Source: Rhizophagus irregularis (taxonomy: Eukaryota; Glomeromycota; Glomeromycetes; Glomerales; Glomeraceae). Taken from it: a stretch of 64,000 nucleotides of DNA. This document shows positions 33,794 to 45,344 of the stretch, in pieces. The DNA lies in assembly GCF_026210795.1 (NCBI RefSeq), contig NC_089433.1, forward strand, positions 4,613,001 through 4,677,000, given 5' to 3'. The position numbers were made by a program, and so were the translations under genes. The notes below the pieces were generated by a model. That model had not been told where the DNA came from and did no database searches. It worked only from the letters and a program-made list of their open reading frames with translations. Every line of letters begins with the position of its first letter. Positions within the stretch are counted from its first letter, which is position 1.

Positions 33794-34664
33794 AAATGAA
33801 GATCAGTCGAATAGTGCAATCACTCTGGACGGTGGAATCACAGATCAAGCCTGGATTATTCACGGAAAGCGTCAAGATGGTGTGCCAAAGAAGTCTTCAA
33901 AAGAGGATCTTCCAAAGGCCCTTATCAGTACGGTTCCGAATAATAAAAAAGAAGAGCAGATGACAACAATCATTATGCCAACAACTATTAAAGATATAAC
34001 CACGGAAGAGGTAGTTGATACCGTTAATAAATATAGGAAAAACCTGCTAAATGAAAAGCAAGTTAAAATGATATCGCCTCCACTAAAAGATTACACTTCT
34101 ATGGATAATGTGGTTAGAATCATAGAAGAGTATAGAGAAGAGATAATGGTTGAACATGGAAAGGTGGCATTCAATAATACAATAATGATTGAATCATCAA
34201 AAGAAGATAGTGCTGCTGAGAATATAAGAGTCGGAGACACGAAAAATAATAATAAAGCTAAGGGTGCTTTAACTAAAAACGTTGTCAACGACAAAAAAGA
34301 TAAGTCAGTGTGCACCAAACATGGCGAAAAGATAGTTACCCCAGTGGAATTACATGAATACACCAAAGTCAACGCTGATTGTACTAAAAGACTACCAAAG
34401 AAAAGTGAGTATCCATTTACTCTTTCAAATCGTAATCCATTTGATATAGGTAAAGGTAGTGATTTTACATCATCATCGGATGATGAAGAACACATAAAAG
34501 AAGTCAAGAAGCGTATAAAGAAAAAACAAGGAACGCGCAGTGACGTGGAATACGAAGAGTCGGAAGACGGTTTCAGAGAAGTTAAAAAAGAAAGAAGACC
34601 TTGGGCCGGGAAGCCTGGAAGCAGGATGGGCCGAAAAAAGAAAAAGGGTCAAAACAAAAAGTAG
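33759..34664 (+). CDS. Lys/Glu-rich continuation of the RRM-like unit, second ORF
   Basis: A 301-residue frame, shifted by one base relative to the first ORF and overlapping its end. The text reads on naturally (first frame ...GNKDSF, second frame LAYFKNEDQ), so a single-base indel beside the TTTTC run at about 33775 would join both into one protein of about 600 residues. The remainder is low-complexity and charged, with repeats of the type TTEEVVDTVNKYRKN / SMDNVVRIIEEYREE, an acidic SSSDDEEH stretch and a basic tail ending GRKKKKGQNKK. It is probably unstructured and nucleic-acid or chromatin associated. The break could be a mutation, a sequencing error or a programmed shift. Confidence 0.5.
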   Translation: MEIKTVFLAYFKNEDQSNSAITLDGGITDQAWIIHGKRQDGVPKKSSKEDLPKALISTVPNNKKEEQMTTIIMPTTIKDITTEEVVDTVNKYRKNLLNEKQVKMISPPLKDYTSMDNVVRIIEEYREEIMVEHGKVAFNNTIMIESSKEDSAAENIRVGDTKNNNKAKGALTKNVVNDKKDKSVCTKHGEKIVTPVELHEYTKVNADCTKRLPKKSEYPFTLSNRNPFDIGKGSDFTSSSDDEEHIKEVKKRIKKKQGTRSDVEYEESEDGFREVKKERRPWAGKPGSRMGRKKKKGQNKK

Positions 34665-34678
34665 ACTAGGTTTGTTAG

Positions 34679-34973
34679 CCCTATAAAAAAAGAAAATTCG
34701 GAATTTGTCCTGAAAAGTATGGAAAATGTCCGGAAATTTTCCATGCATCCGGAAAACATTCAGAAACGGTCACGTTTTGGAACACTTTCTGGACGCACAA
34801 ATTCCAGACATTTTCTTGACACTTCAGAATTTGTCCAGAATTTGTCCAGAATCGAGCGTCCGGAAAATGTTCCAAAACGTGACCATTTCCGAATGTTTTC
34901 TGGACGCACGGAAAATTTCCAGACATTTTCCATACTTTTCAAGACAAATTTTGAATTTTCTTTTTTTATAGGG
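34679..34973. mobile_element. 295-bp foldback MITE, copy 2
   Basis: It has the same length, ends and internal structure as the element at 282-576, differing by scattered substitutions, many of them transitions. It is bounded by TAG on both sides (34676-34678 and 34974-34976). It sits 14 bp after the stop codon of the second RRM-like ORF, so it probably lies in that gene's 3' untranslated region and would form a long hairpin in the transcript. Confidence 0.88.
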
Positions 34974-34976
34974 TAG

Positions 34977-35216
34977 TGTAGAATAATGAGATATACCCAT
35001 GTATGTAAATATTTTTAGATAGGTTGGTGTAGGGGTTAAAGGTGTTGATCGGGGACGGTAGTTGCCTTGACATGGAGAGAATGAGTAGTTTTTAGATTGC
35101 TCATTTTCAATGGGTATATTGAGGTTATTCTACTGCTTATGTTTGTACTAGTACGCGAAATACTAACATAGGTTTTTTTAATCAATAAATATGCATTTGT
35201 CATTGGAAAAAAAAAA
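34977..35216 (+). other. Probable 3' untranslated region with A-tail
   Basis: After the MITE, a GC-richer segment (GGTTGGTGTAGGGGTTAAAG and following) leads to AATAAAT at 35184-35190 and, 17 bp on, a run of ten A at 35207-35216. A poly(A) signal followed at the right distance by an A-run suggests either the cleavage site of the RRM-like gene or the fixed tail of a retroposed copy. Confidence 0.4.
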
Positions 35217-35604
35217 GAATAACGAATATTACAGAGCGCCGAGTGAGGCAGTAATATGGTCGATTCCTTTTCAATTCTTAATAATTGTTAATAAAGACAC
35301 ACAGTTTCTTGCTGATTCCTAACTATACATTTTATTATTTATTGTTTATTATTTTTTTAGTTATATACACTTTATTTATTTTCGAGTTTATTAGTTTATT
35401 GATATACTGATCAATACTTTGTCGATCATTTGTCGATCACACACCATAAACTTATATTTATTTCATATACCCTTATCGAATATTATCCTACAATTATTAT
35501 CGATTTCTCATTGATATATTATTACATTACGTTAATAATTGATATTTTATTTCTGTTACTACCTGACGAATCGTATAAAATCAGTAGTGACACTAGCATC
35601 GTTA

Positions 35605-35897
35605 GATCACGTGATAATTGCCAAAACGTCCAAATTTTCTTAAATTAAAAATCCCGACTGGAACACATTTGTGACATTATCTCGCCATCTAGGATCGATG
35701 GATGCGGAGATGTATTTAAAAACAAGTTTTGGACATTTTGGCAATTACCTCGTGATCTATTGGGGCTAGAAGTGCGTGCTGACCACCATTAGATTTCTCT
35801 TGATGAAACGAATCCAATGAGTCTTTATTCATCAAATTTAAGTCACTGGATGACGAGATAATCACAAGTGTCCGGATAATTTTGGCTACCCTCTGTA
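35605..35897. mobile_element. Tc1/mariner-like element end or MITE
   Basis: The right end, read inward, is TACAGAGGGTAGCCAAAATT followed by ATCCGGACAC, a TA-plus-CAGAGGGT-type terminus. GATCACGTGATAATTGCCAA with AACGTCCAAA at 35605-35633 is the inverse of 35729-35757. A second related block (ACA(C/T)TTGTGA...TTATCTCG(C/T)CATC) is present in both halves. No transposase frame remains. The left terminus is uncertain and is probably deleted. Confidence 0.45.
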
Positions 35898-36919
35898 TTA
35901 AAGCTAAAACAATATCAGAATTTTTACAATTTGTACAAATACATTTTTAAGATTCAGTGAGATTGAATTGGATTAATTTGGGGTTAACTGTTAATGATTA
36001 TGATTATTATCTAGTATTGCTTTTATAATGTTATTTTTAATATTATTACTATACTTATTATAATAAATTAATCGAAATAACTTCATTAGAATACACCACT
36101 GGTGCTCAACAACATAGTATGTGTTTTCACAAAAATTATGGCCTAAATCAAAGAAGTTTTTCTAATTAAAATTGCTTAACACCCTCAAAAATGGCCAGAA
36201 AAAGGTTTAATTAGTACTATTATTATTATTTTTTTTATGTTACAAATATTGCAAAATAAAAAAAAAATTTTGAAAAACTTAGGAAAATATAAACAAAGTA
36301 TATGCTTGTAGCTAAGGTTGGCTTCTCAACTGTTTTTTAAATAGTTGCAAAATTACAACTATATATAATACTTGTTGTGAATTATGGATTGTGATTAGTA
36401 AGGCCTAGTTGCGGTCACATCTCTAGCTGAAACATTAAGTACTATAATGTGAAATATAATTATTACATTAATAGTATCAGTTTAACCACATTATTAATAA
36501 TATAGATTAAAAAGTTAGGGCAACAAATAAAAAAAAATGCATATATCATATAACTATGGTATTTAACACCATGTTGTGAAATATAATTTTGATTTGAAAT
36601 TTCAATAATTACAGTTTTAAAGTTGTTGTTTGGATGTATTTTTAAGTAAAAATAGTTTAAAATAATTCATAATATTGTTGGCATGAATATCTTTATTATA
36701 GTATTAAGTCCGAAGTGGTGGTTAGGTTCAGTTTCTAAGATGAGGAATATCATCAAGCGTAGAATTATATAGGTCTTCGTTACATTTCAGACTAAAAAGT
36801 AAAAGAAGAATGGATTTTCATAAAATGCTGCGCATTTCATGACTTGCATCACGTACACAGTTGTACAGTCGTACAGTACATTAAATAAATTTCAATGTTG
36901 TACAGGATGCAGTAACCAT
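35898..36919. other. Intergenic DNA
   Basis: No gene or clear repeat is visible between the Tc1-like end and the promoter of the plus-strand BTB-TLDc gene. The stretch contains ATT trinucleotide runs. Confidence 0.4.
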
Positions 36920-36926
36920 TATATAA
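36920..36926 (+). promoter_or_regulatory. TATA box of the plus-strand BTB-TLDc gene
   Basis: TATATAA followed by GG stands about 65 bp before the ATG at 36987. A pyrimidine-rich stretch (CCTTTTTATTTTCTTTTC) lies between, as is usual near fungal transcription starts. Confidence 0.45.
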
Positions 36927-36986
36927 GGTTTAAATTTTACAAATTTGGGTTAATTCCTTTTTATTTTCTTTTCGTAAATTATAAAA

Positions 36987-38481
36987 ATGAATGATAATAA
37001 ATTTTTACCAAAATTATCACAAAATTTACTTGAAATATTAAATGATGAAAAATATTATGATATTACTATTGAAGTTGGTAATGACCCTTATGTAAAGATT
37101 TTTCGTGCGCACATGGTCATTTTACATTATCGTTCAACTTATTTGCAAAGAATTTTGTCAACTAGTAATATGGAAAATGATGGAACTTTAACACATATTA
37201 AATTACCGAACATATCACCTGAAATATTTCAAATAATTTTAAGGTAAATAATTTTATAAAACAGATTATATTCATGATAATTCTTTTTATTCATAATATA
37301 ATATTTTTTTATATTTTAGGTATATTTATGGTGGAAAACTTTCTTTAGAAGAATATGATACTCTGGATATAATTAAAATCTTGGTTTCTTCTAACGAACT
37401 TAATCTTCAAGAATTAACCACGTATTTACAATTTTATTTGATTGAAAATAAAACAGATTGGATGGAAGAAAATTTTAGTTTAATATATCAAACAAGTTTT
37501 GAAAATGATTCTTTCTTGGAACTTCGCAAATATTGTATTGATTTAATTTCTAAAGAACCAAATAAGATATTTAATTCCATAAATTTTTCTTCAATTTCAG
37601 AAAATCTTTTGTTTACAATTATTCAAAGTGATAACCTTCAAATGAGTGAAATTCAAATTTGGGAAAATGTTCTTAGGTGGGGAATCGCTCAAAATCTGGA
37701 TCTTCCTTCTGATTTTACAGACTATTCTCAAAATGATTTTAATAATTTAAAGAATACCTTACAACGGTTTATTCCATTTATTAAATTCTACAATTTAACT
37801 TCTAAAGAATTTTTAGAAAAAGTATTCCCCTATGAAAAAATATTTCCAGAAGATTTATATAGAGATTTATTAAGAGTTTATTTAAGTCTTTCAGATCCTA
37901 ATAGCAAACCAAGTAATAATACAAAACTTGGTATAACTAAAGAAAGTAAAAGAACAGTGGACTCAAAAATTATAACTTATCAACATGTTGAATTAATTTC
38001 AAAATGGATCGATAGATTAGAAATTACTGACAAGTTAATTTCTTCATATGAATTCAGATTATTGTATCGTGCATCTCGTGGTGGATATTCACATAAAAGA
38101 TTTCATGAAATTTGTGACAATCAACCTCGCACTGTAACACTTGTTAAAGTAAAGGATAGTAACGAAATTCTCGGAGGATATAATCCACTTGAATGGAAAT
38201 CGGATGAAGGTTTCAGCACTACTAAAGATAGTTTTATATTTTCCTTTAGCAATGAAGAAATTGAAAATTATATTTTAAGTCGTGTAATTATTGAAAAGAG
38301 TGCTATCTACAATAGTCCTAATACGGGACTATCATTTGGTGAAAGTGATCTTAAGTGGAAAATATGGCTTGGACTATGGCTTGGTAATTGTAAAAAATCT
38401 ACTTATGAAAACCCGATTAGAAAAATCGAGGGAAAATTTGCTGCAGAAGAATTTGAAGTATTTCAGATTGTACTTGATTGA
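36987..38481 (+). CDS. BTB/BACK/TLDc protein, two exons
   Basis: Exon 1 is 36987-37243, the intron 37244-37319 (GTAAAT...TTTTAG, 76 bp) and exon 2 37320-38481, giving 472 residues. The intron splits the Arg codon AG|G between IIL and YIYGG, exactly where the paralogue at 27433-28982 is split. The BTB core is at about 20-120 (YYDITIEVGND, FRAHMVILHYRSTYL, SPEIFQIILRYIYGG). BACK follows (IQIWENVLRWGIAQN, about 220). TLDc covers about 300-470 with SRGGYSHKRFHEICD, LGGYNPLEW, DSFIFSF, GLSFGESDL and FAAEEFEVFQI. The likely role is an adaptor or stress-related TLDc protein, inferred from family. The two paralogues differ throughout, so the duplication is not recent. The frame is intact. Confidence 0.92.
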
Positions 38482-39314
38482 TGATTTAATTAAAATTTTT
38501 AGTAATCTATTTCAAAATAAAGTATTTATACGTATACAGTAGTTTTTAATTAGTTTTAGGTAGTATTATATGATTACTTTCAACAATTTTACTATACTCA
38601 TTTTTTACGAAACTATTTGGGAATCTAAAGATTGAGAAAGGCAATAAAAAGTAAAGTTCGTCCAGTCTAGTAAAAAATGATTATTTTTAAAAACAAATTA
38701 TTAACATACTATCTCGGTAGAACGTATTGAAAATTTAATTTTTTACGCTCAAATTTCTGTAAACTGAAACAATCTTTTCATAACAAAAGATGGGTTTTCA
38801 ATACAAATTAATACTTCGAAATATATATATCGGGAGAAATTAAAATTTTTTACTAATAGCTCTATGCAGGGTTATTAATAAGGTCATTTAATTATATCTT
38901 TTTGACCAAAATAACTAACCTGTTTTTCATTTCCTAATGGCTTCAATATATTTTTTTCGACTGATACACTATTTTACATAATTATACTTTTTAAATTACT
39001 AGAACAAAATTTTATTTTCAAAATTTTTTTCATTAAATTGTTATGTTATAAAAAAAATTATTATATTTAATATACATAAATATCATTGATTGGTCAAATA
39101 ATATTTGAACGTTAAAACTTTCTTAGAAAATTAATGTGATAAACTAATTAATTTTTGAAAGCTTACTTTTATTGGTGGATTTTCATAATAGTTATCAGTA
39201 CCTTTATGTATAATGATTTTTTTTATAAAGAAATTATATTTAATTCGTTAACTGTTTTTATCGTACATTTATTCCGCTCTCTTATATTTACAAAAAAAAA
39301 AGAATTTAAACAAC

Positions 39315-39346
<32 letters not shown>

Positions 39347-39389
39347 ATTAATTACAAAATAAAAAATAAACTAATATAAAATTATTATA
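38482..39389. other. Intergenic DNA
   Basis: Only AT-rich sequence between two convergent 3' ends (the plus-strand BTB-TLDc gene and the minus-strand HMG gene). AATAAA at 38516-38521, 35 bp past the stop, is the likely poly(A) signal of the BTB-TLDc gene. An AATAA-type microsatellite lies at 39330-39350. Confidence 0.45.
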
Positions 39390-39824
39390 TTAATTTAATA
39401 AAAAGAATATTTTGCTCCTATTTAAATCCTTTTTAGGATTTGTTGCAGATAAAGGATGTGGAGAAGGTTCTTTCGGAAAGGGAATTTTTAATTTAAATTT
39501 AAATGTACAACTTCTCAGTAAGTAAATTTCATGAACGCGATCGGCTATCTCTTTATATACATTTTTTTCTTCAAGAGAAGCACTGTTCCATAATATACCG
39601 GCGGCCTTGCTTATCACACGCATATTATGATTTCCTTTACGATTCGATTCTTTATATACATTTCTTCTGCATATCATGAATGAATTAAAGGGCTTTTTTT
39701 TTGAATCAACAGGATGGACAAATGATTCTGGATTATTGAATAATGGTGGGAAAATATTTCTTCTATTCAATATGTTTATTAATGAAATGGCCAAATTTTC
39801 CATCGGAATTTTACCTTCTGACAT
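39390..39824 (-). CDS. HMG-box (MATA-HMG-like) DNA-binding protein
   Basis: A 144-residue intronless protein starting MSEGK. Further upstream codons are in frame but encode only a Lys/Phe/Ile run from A/T homopolymers, so the ATG at 39824 is preferred. Residues about 43-105 form an HMG box: KPFNSFMICRRNVY at helix 1, then MRVISKAAGILWNSASLEEK (the Trp in helix 2) and YKEIADRVHEIY in helix 3. The box binds the DNA minor groove and bends it. The sequence style, with an acidic/hydrophobic N-terminus and Pro-Ser tail (PKEPSPHPLSA), fits the MATA-HMG family known to be greatly expanded in arbuscular mycorrhizal fungi. Whether this copy has any mating-type role cannot be told. A TATATATATA stretch lies about 135 bp upstream. 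Confidence 0.85.
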   Translation of the reverse strand: MSEGKIPMENLAISLINILNRRNIFPPLFNNPESFVHPVDSKKKPFNSFMICRRNVYKESNRKGNHNMRVISKAAGILWNSASLEEKNVYKEIADRVHEIYLLRSCTFKFKLKIPFPKEPSPHPLSATNPKKDLNRSKIFFLLN

Positions 39825-42612
39825 GTTTATTAAAATTTTAATTAAAATTTTAAAAGGATTTTTTTTTTTTAAAAAAAAAGAGGAAATGTTTTTTTTTATA
39901 AAAAAAGGAGGAAATATTCTTTTTTTTTTGCAAAACAAGAAATAAATTTTAAGCGCTTATATATATATTTTTTAAATTAACCGCTTACGCATATTCTAGA
40001 TGAAAAATTGCATCATAATAAACTTTATACAGTAACCAAAAATGGTTATTCATTCCAAAAACAAAAAAATCTTTTGTTGTCGATCCAATGATGATGATCC
40101 TAAAGAAATATAGAAAATATTTTTAAAAGTTACAATCTTAGGTAGTTGTTGCTATTGCATAATGCATTTGTAAAAATGTCCTCATTTGTGAATATTGAAT
40201 CCTCTCATAAAATTACTTTATAACGTTAGATTAATGAGATACCTTTATACTTTTTCCTAACTGTTGATATACATTCAAATTTCAAAAACAATTGATAAGC
40301 TCTGCAGATCCTGCGTAACATGATCCTTAATTGGGACAATCACTTGACATTTCCTTTTAACAACCGATGGAAAAAAGGTTCCATACAATGAAATGCAGTG
40401 AAACAATATAACTATTGAGGGCGTATTTAATGTTATTATTTTTTTTTTGTTATTGTTGTTATTGTTTGTTATTGTTAAAAATATGTTATTAAATTAAATG
40501 AATAGATGTGTTACTTGATCTCTAAAAAAATTTTACAACGAATTTTAAGAGTAAGGTTTCATAACAAAGTCTTTAGTTAGATTAATATATTTTACTTGAT
40601 TTTAACAGGTTTCAAATAACGAAAAATAATGATTTATTAAAAAAATATTTCATTTTAATGCATGTTGACGTTTCAGAATTGGTTATTTGTTATCTTTTAT
40701 TTAAATAAAAAAGAATATTAAAATAAAATAAAAAAAAAGAGATATTTTATCAAAAGAAAATAAAAGGTCAATATTAACAAATTTAGATAGATTATTACTT
40801 TTATTTCCTTAAAAAAATTAAAATAAAAAAAATCCTTTTTTTTTAAAAAAAAATTAGAAAGTTGTGAAGTAGTATCACACAATTTTAAATTTTTTTTTTA
40901 CTTTATTATAGTTAAAATACTGTAAAAACTTCGAGCAGATCGTTAATGATAACGAAATCGGGCCGAAGTTATGGCGATTATAAAAAATATGATTTAAATA
41001 AAATTTATTACAATTATATCTCGTATGAAATTTGTATTTATTTTGTATTTTGAAAGTTATCAATTATACGATTTTTCTAATATACAGTATATATATAACT
41101 GCTAATCGTAATATCGTAATATAAATAATATGTGATCCATATAATCTATCAAATTACGGATTTTTGTATATCGAGTTCAAAAAATCAAAAAAATTTTTTT
41201 TTTTTTTGGGCATCATAAATTCATAATTCCAACCTTCTTTTTAAGACCTTTAAACAAATAGTTAGTAGATAATGGTCACGTGATAAGTATCGATGCTTTT
41301 CGCTTAAAAGACTATTTATTAAATGCTAATATGTGCATGTTTAAAAAATATCCAAAATTATTATTATACTTATTAATTTGTAATTATGAAATTAATTTAT
41401 ATTTAAATTTTTTCATAGCTAGAAAATCGATTTTTTTTATGTTATAGATTATTCATAATATATTGAAAGTTGAAACTTTATTTATTATAATCTTTAATCA
41501 CTAGTTGTTAATCATAATAAAAAAAATAATATACTGTAAAATTAGGAGTTATATTAATATATTAATCATGGGCAATTACAAAAATTAATCATCTTTTTCA
41601 TTACTATTTTCGTTAATTAATGTATTGTATAAATAAAAATAATAATTATGTTCACCGTTCACGTATAAAATTTTTCAAAATGTTATTTTCTTCATATTGC
41701 ATCATTTGATTCCTTTCTCTTTTTTTTTTAATTAAATTTATTAATATGGCATTTAAAATTAATTTTTATTTTTACGCTCACATTTTTTTATGAGTAATCA
41801 TAATTGATTGAAAAGGTTAACTAATCCCTTATACTATAGTTAAGATTAATGCATTAACCTATAACCAGGTTGTCCTATTAAAAATGAGCTTACGATCAGC
41901 GTGTTTTCAATACTTTTAAATTTTAGAGATGACGTTCAAAATTTTTGCTGCGTAGAAAATCACCACACTTAATTCTTTATGATATAAAATTCCAAAAATT
42001 TTGTGATATGATTCAAAAAAAAATTTGAAAAAAATATAAATAAATTTGTCTTATTGATTAATTTTTCTTTATAAGATACTTCATTTAGATAAGTCTTTTT
42101 ATTCTTAAAAAAGTGATTTATTTAAACAGATGACCAATTCCGAAACACCAACATGCGTCATAGTTTCCAGAAATACAACTTTTCTTTAAACTATATTAGT
42201 TTATTATTAGTTTAAATGTCCATTTGGAACCCTCTGGAATCAAGTAAAATGAATTATTAAAGGGTATGAAAGTTTCTATGATGTCTTTTGTGCTTAGTAA
42301 TTCTTTGTAAAATTTCATAAAAATCATGAAATACGTTTATTGGCTTGTTTCACATATATTTACGCCATTGAAGTTAATTATTTGATAATTTGATTTAAAA
42401 AAATTTACAGTAAATAAACAACATATTTTTATTATAAAGAAACAAAAATAGGCTATTGTTAATCCCATTTTACAGAATTTCATTACCCGTATAAACTAGC
42501 GATTTGATTATCCTATTGTTTCTTTGTATTCTTTGTGTAATCCCTTTAAGAGTCTGGAACAAATCTATCGAACCTCTTTACCATACCTTGTTCTAGAACG
42601 AAAGAAATCAAA
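39825..42612. other. AT-rich intergenic DNA
   Basis: No gene. TTATTGTTGTTATTGTTTGT near 40450 and long T-runs are simple repeats. Nothing else is structured. Confidence 0.4.
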
Positions 42613-42928
42613 TGTCACGGGTTTTGGCCAGAATTATGAAATTATGAAATTGTGTCACGGGTTTGGCCAGAATTATAAAAATTAATAAAATCATGTCATG
42701 GGTTTTAGCTCAACCATTGTAATTATTAAGGATTTTATCTCCTCATACATTAACCGTTCGAATTTACGGGAGATAAATTTTCCATAATAAACAAAATCAT
42801 ATAACCACATCCTTTTCCTCTAATGATAATATGATTTATTTTATTATTTTGATTAATGTATATAAATATCAGACAATAAAGATAACAGATAAGAATAGTT
42901 AGTATAAATTTATTGAACTAATGTAACA
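42613..42928 (+). mobile_element. Candidate LTR of an LTR retrotransposon
   Basis: The segment opens TGTCACGGGTTTTGGCCAGA and closes ...TGTAACA, the usual TG...CA borders. The opening motif is repeated at 42653 and 42694, giving three units of about 40 bp. Inside are TATATAAATA (about 42860) and AATAAAG (about 42878), spaced as promoter and poly(A) signal. No 5-bp target duplication and no partner LTR were found, so it may be a 5' LTR of a decayed element or a truncated solo LTR. Confidence 0.35.
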
Positions 42929-45344
42929 AGAATTTAAGAATAAATGGATTCTAAAGAAAATATATAATTTAGAATTTGTGAAACATGCCAAGAAATGTAT
43001 CTAATTGATTTTACAAATTATTTTTACGTACTGTATATCTTATTTTGTTCCAGCAGGTTCTAAATGATAGTTATTAATAATTTTTAAATTTTTTTTTGTC
43101 TTTTGTTCTATAAAAAGTTAGTAGTAGTATTTTTATAACATGCTAAATTTTGCATGCAATAAAAATTTCTTTTATTATAGTAATTTGCAAAATTAATTTG
43201 TTGTGGATTTTAGAAATTAGTGATTCTTGCTGCACAAAGTCTCCTGCAATACATAGTCGTATTGTTGAACATTTTAATCTTGTAATAAGTGATAAAATAA
43301 AAATAAACCAATAATAATATAATCATTTTTATCATATATATCTTTGTATAATAAATATGTTAGTTAATAAATATTTTATATTTAGAAAGTTTCAATTTTA
43401 CTATTTTTAATTAAAAGATTTGTTTAATTTTATTATGAAGAAAAAAGAGGAAATAATAATGAAATTTAATTTTTGATTATTAACCATAAAATATTAATAA
43501 TATATTATATTATTATAGATTTCAAAAGTAGATATTATATAGCTTATTATAAGTTGTTGATCCTTATTGTATATTTAGATAGTAAAACAAAAGAAATTCA
43601 AAAATATAAAACTATTATAAGAAATTATTTATAAAATATTCTAGTATAATAGACTTTTATCAATTTTTTTTACTTAATATTATACAATGTAAATTTAAAA
43701 TATAAAATAAGTTTAAAATTGTTTCAATTATCAAACAAAACTTTCTTTTTTATTTTAGATTCTTCATATTAATAATTTATTTTGTGTTTTATTAAATTTC
43801 TTACCAAAATCAAAAATATCCATTCTCTATCAAAGCTTTGAAAATTAATAATCCCACTTCCGTCATTAAAGATAATTCAACAACAAACTATGGAGAGTTG
43901 AATAATATTTTGTGGAACTTTAGAAGTTTTCCAGAGTTCCATCCAACATGATTTATTACAAAAGAATTCCTCATAAATGATAATCAAGAATGGGCCAAAA
44001 ATATTTATTAACATACCCTATAATACAAACAAATTTGCAATTAATAACCATTAATTAGATAATGTATATTTCTTTGCTGAACAATTGTTAAAAAAGCTTT
44101 TGGTGGTATACAGTACATGATCAGTCACATTACAAAAAGAATTCTCAATACTTAAATCTAAAAAAATGTTACACATTATTATAATTAAATTACAACTTTT
44201 GGATATTTTATTATTTTTTTGACAATATAGTAAAATTATCACATATACTATGTATATATATTATAAAAATTACATTAATGAATAATAATCTGTTACATTG
44301 TATCTGGTAATATAATTAAAAAGATTACTCATGATTATGCTTATTTTGGGATTGTATTTAAATTAATGAGAAATAATAATGAAGGTATAGATGAGAACCT
44401 TAAATGCATTTCCAAAATATATAAAGTCAAACAACAGACCCACAATCATTACTTATGATAATATTATTAGTCAATAACATAGGAAAGATTTTAATGGAAA
44501 AAGTCATTCAGATGCAGATTTGTTTATGTTGTATCAATTTATAAAACATTAAATCTGAAACATGATACATTTTTAAGAGCATCTATAAATTAAAAATTTT
44601 TTATAGTTATATCACAGATAAGGCCCTTTGAGTAGGCAAAAATTTACATAATGCAAAAAGTACACATTTATTATTATGCAAAAATCATGTGTACATTAGA
44701 AAAATTATACAAAAAAAGAATTCAAATATATATTATTATTATATAATACATATTATAAACAAGCATAATTTATACATAATAATCAATAATAATTATAAAT
44801 ATACATAATATACTTATATATTTCACCAATATTCTATTTAACTTAAATTTATTACTGACAAGTCAAGATTTTAGAATGGGAAACAATAAGTTGAAAGCTC
44901 AATGAAAACTTAATTTGAATTCTATATTTAGCTTATTAGCAATTAAAAAAAAAATCATTTTAATTGTCTATATAATGGAACCAATAATAGAATATTTTAA
45001 TTCAGGAAAGAAGGTAATAGCAAAACATAGTTTTGTCTAGAAAAAAGCCAAAAGTAATATAAACAAATCAAGTAAATTATTTAAGAATAAATTAAAGTTA
45101 TTTTATCCAAACAGGTAAAACCAAAGTGATATAACACAGGAAGAATTTATATTAAAATTAACTTACAATTATAGACTATTATTTTAGTAGTTAACTATAA
45201 CTTAAATAATATATTTCAACTATTTTATATTACAAAAAACACAGATAATGAACTCATAATACTAGATGAGAAAAAAAAGAAACTTGAATTTATAATACTT
45301 TATACTGAGGCTTATATTATTTTTATTAAATGGAAAGATAGATC
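42929..45344. other. Decayed DNA with coding scraps
   Basis: No intact gene. Plus-strand scraps include FRICETCQEMYLIDFTNYF at about 42970-43027 (a CxxC), NPTSVIKDNSTTNYGELNNI with LWNFRSFPEFHPT (43850-43951), and a block ending NNRPTIITYDN (about 44435-44470), which resembles a motif of KDZ-type transposases. All are short and broken. Confidence 0.3.

Noticed and set aside
34091-34748. Minus-strand frames opposite the second RRM-unit ORF
   Set aside because: Shadows of the plus-strand coding sequence with no independent features.
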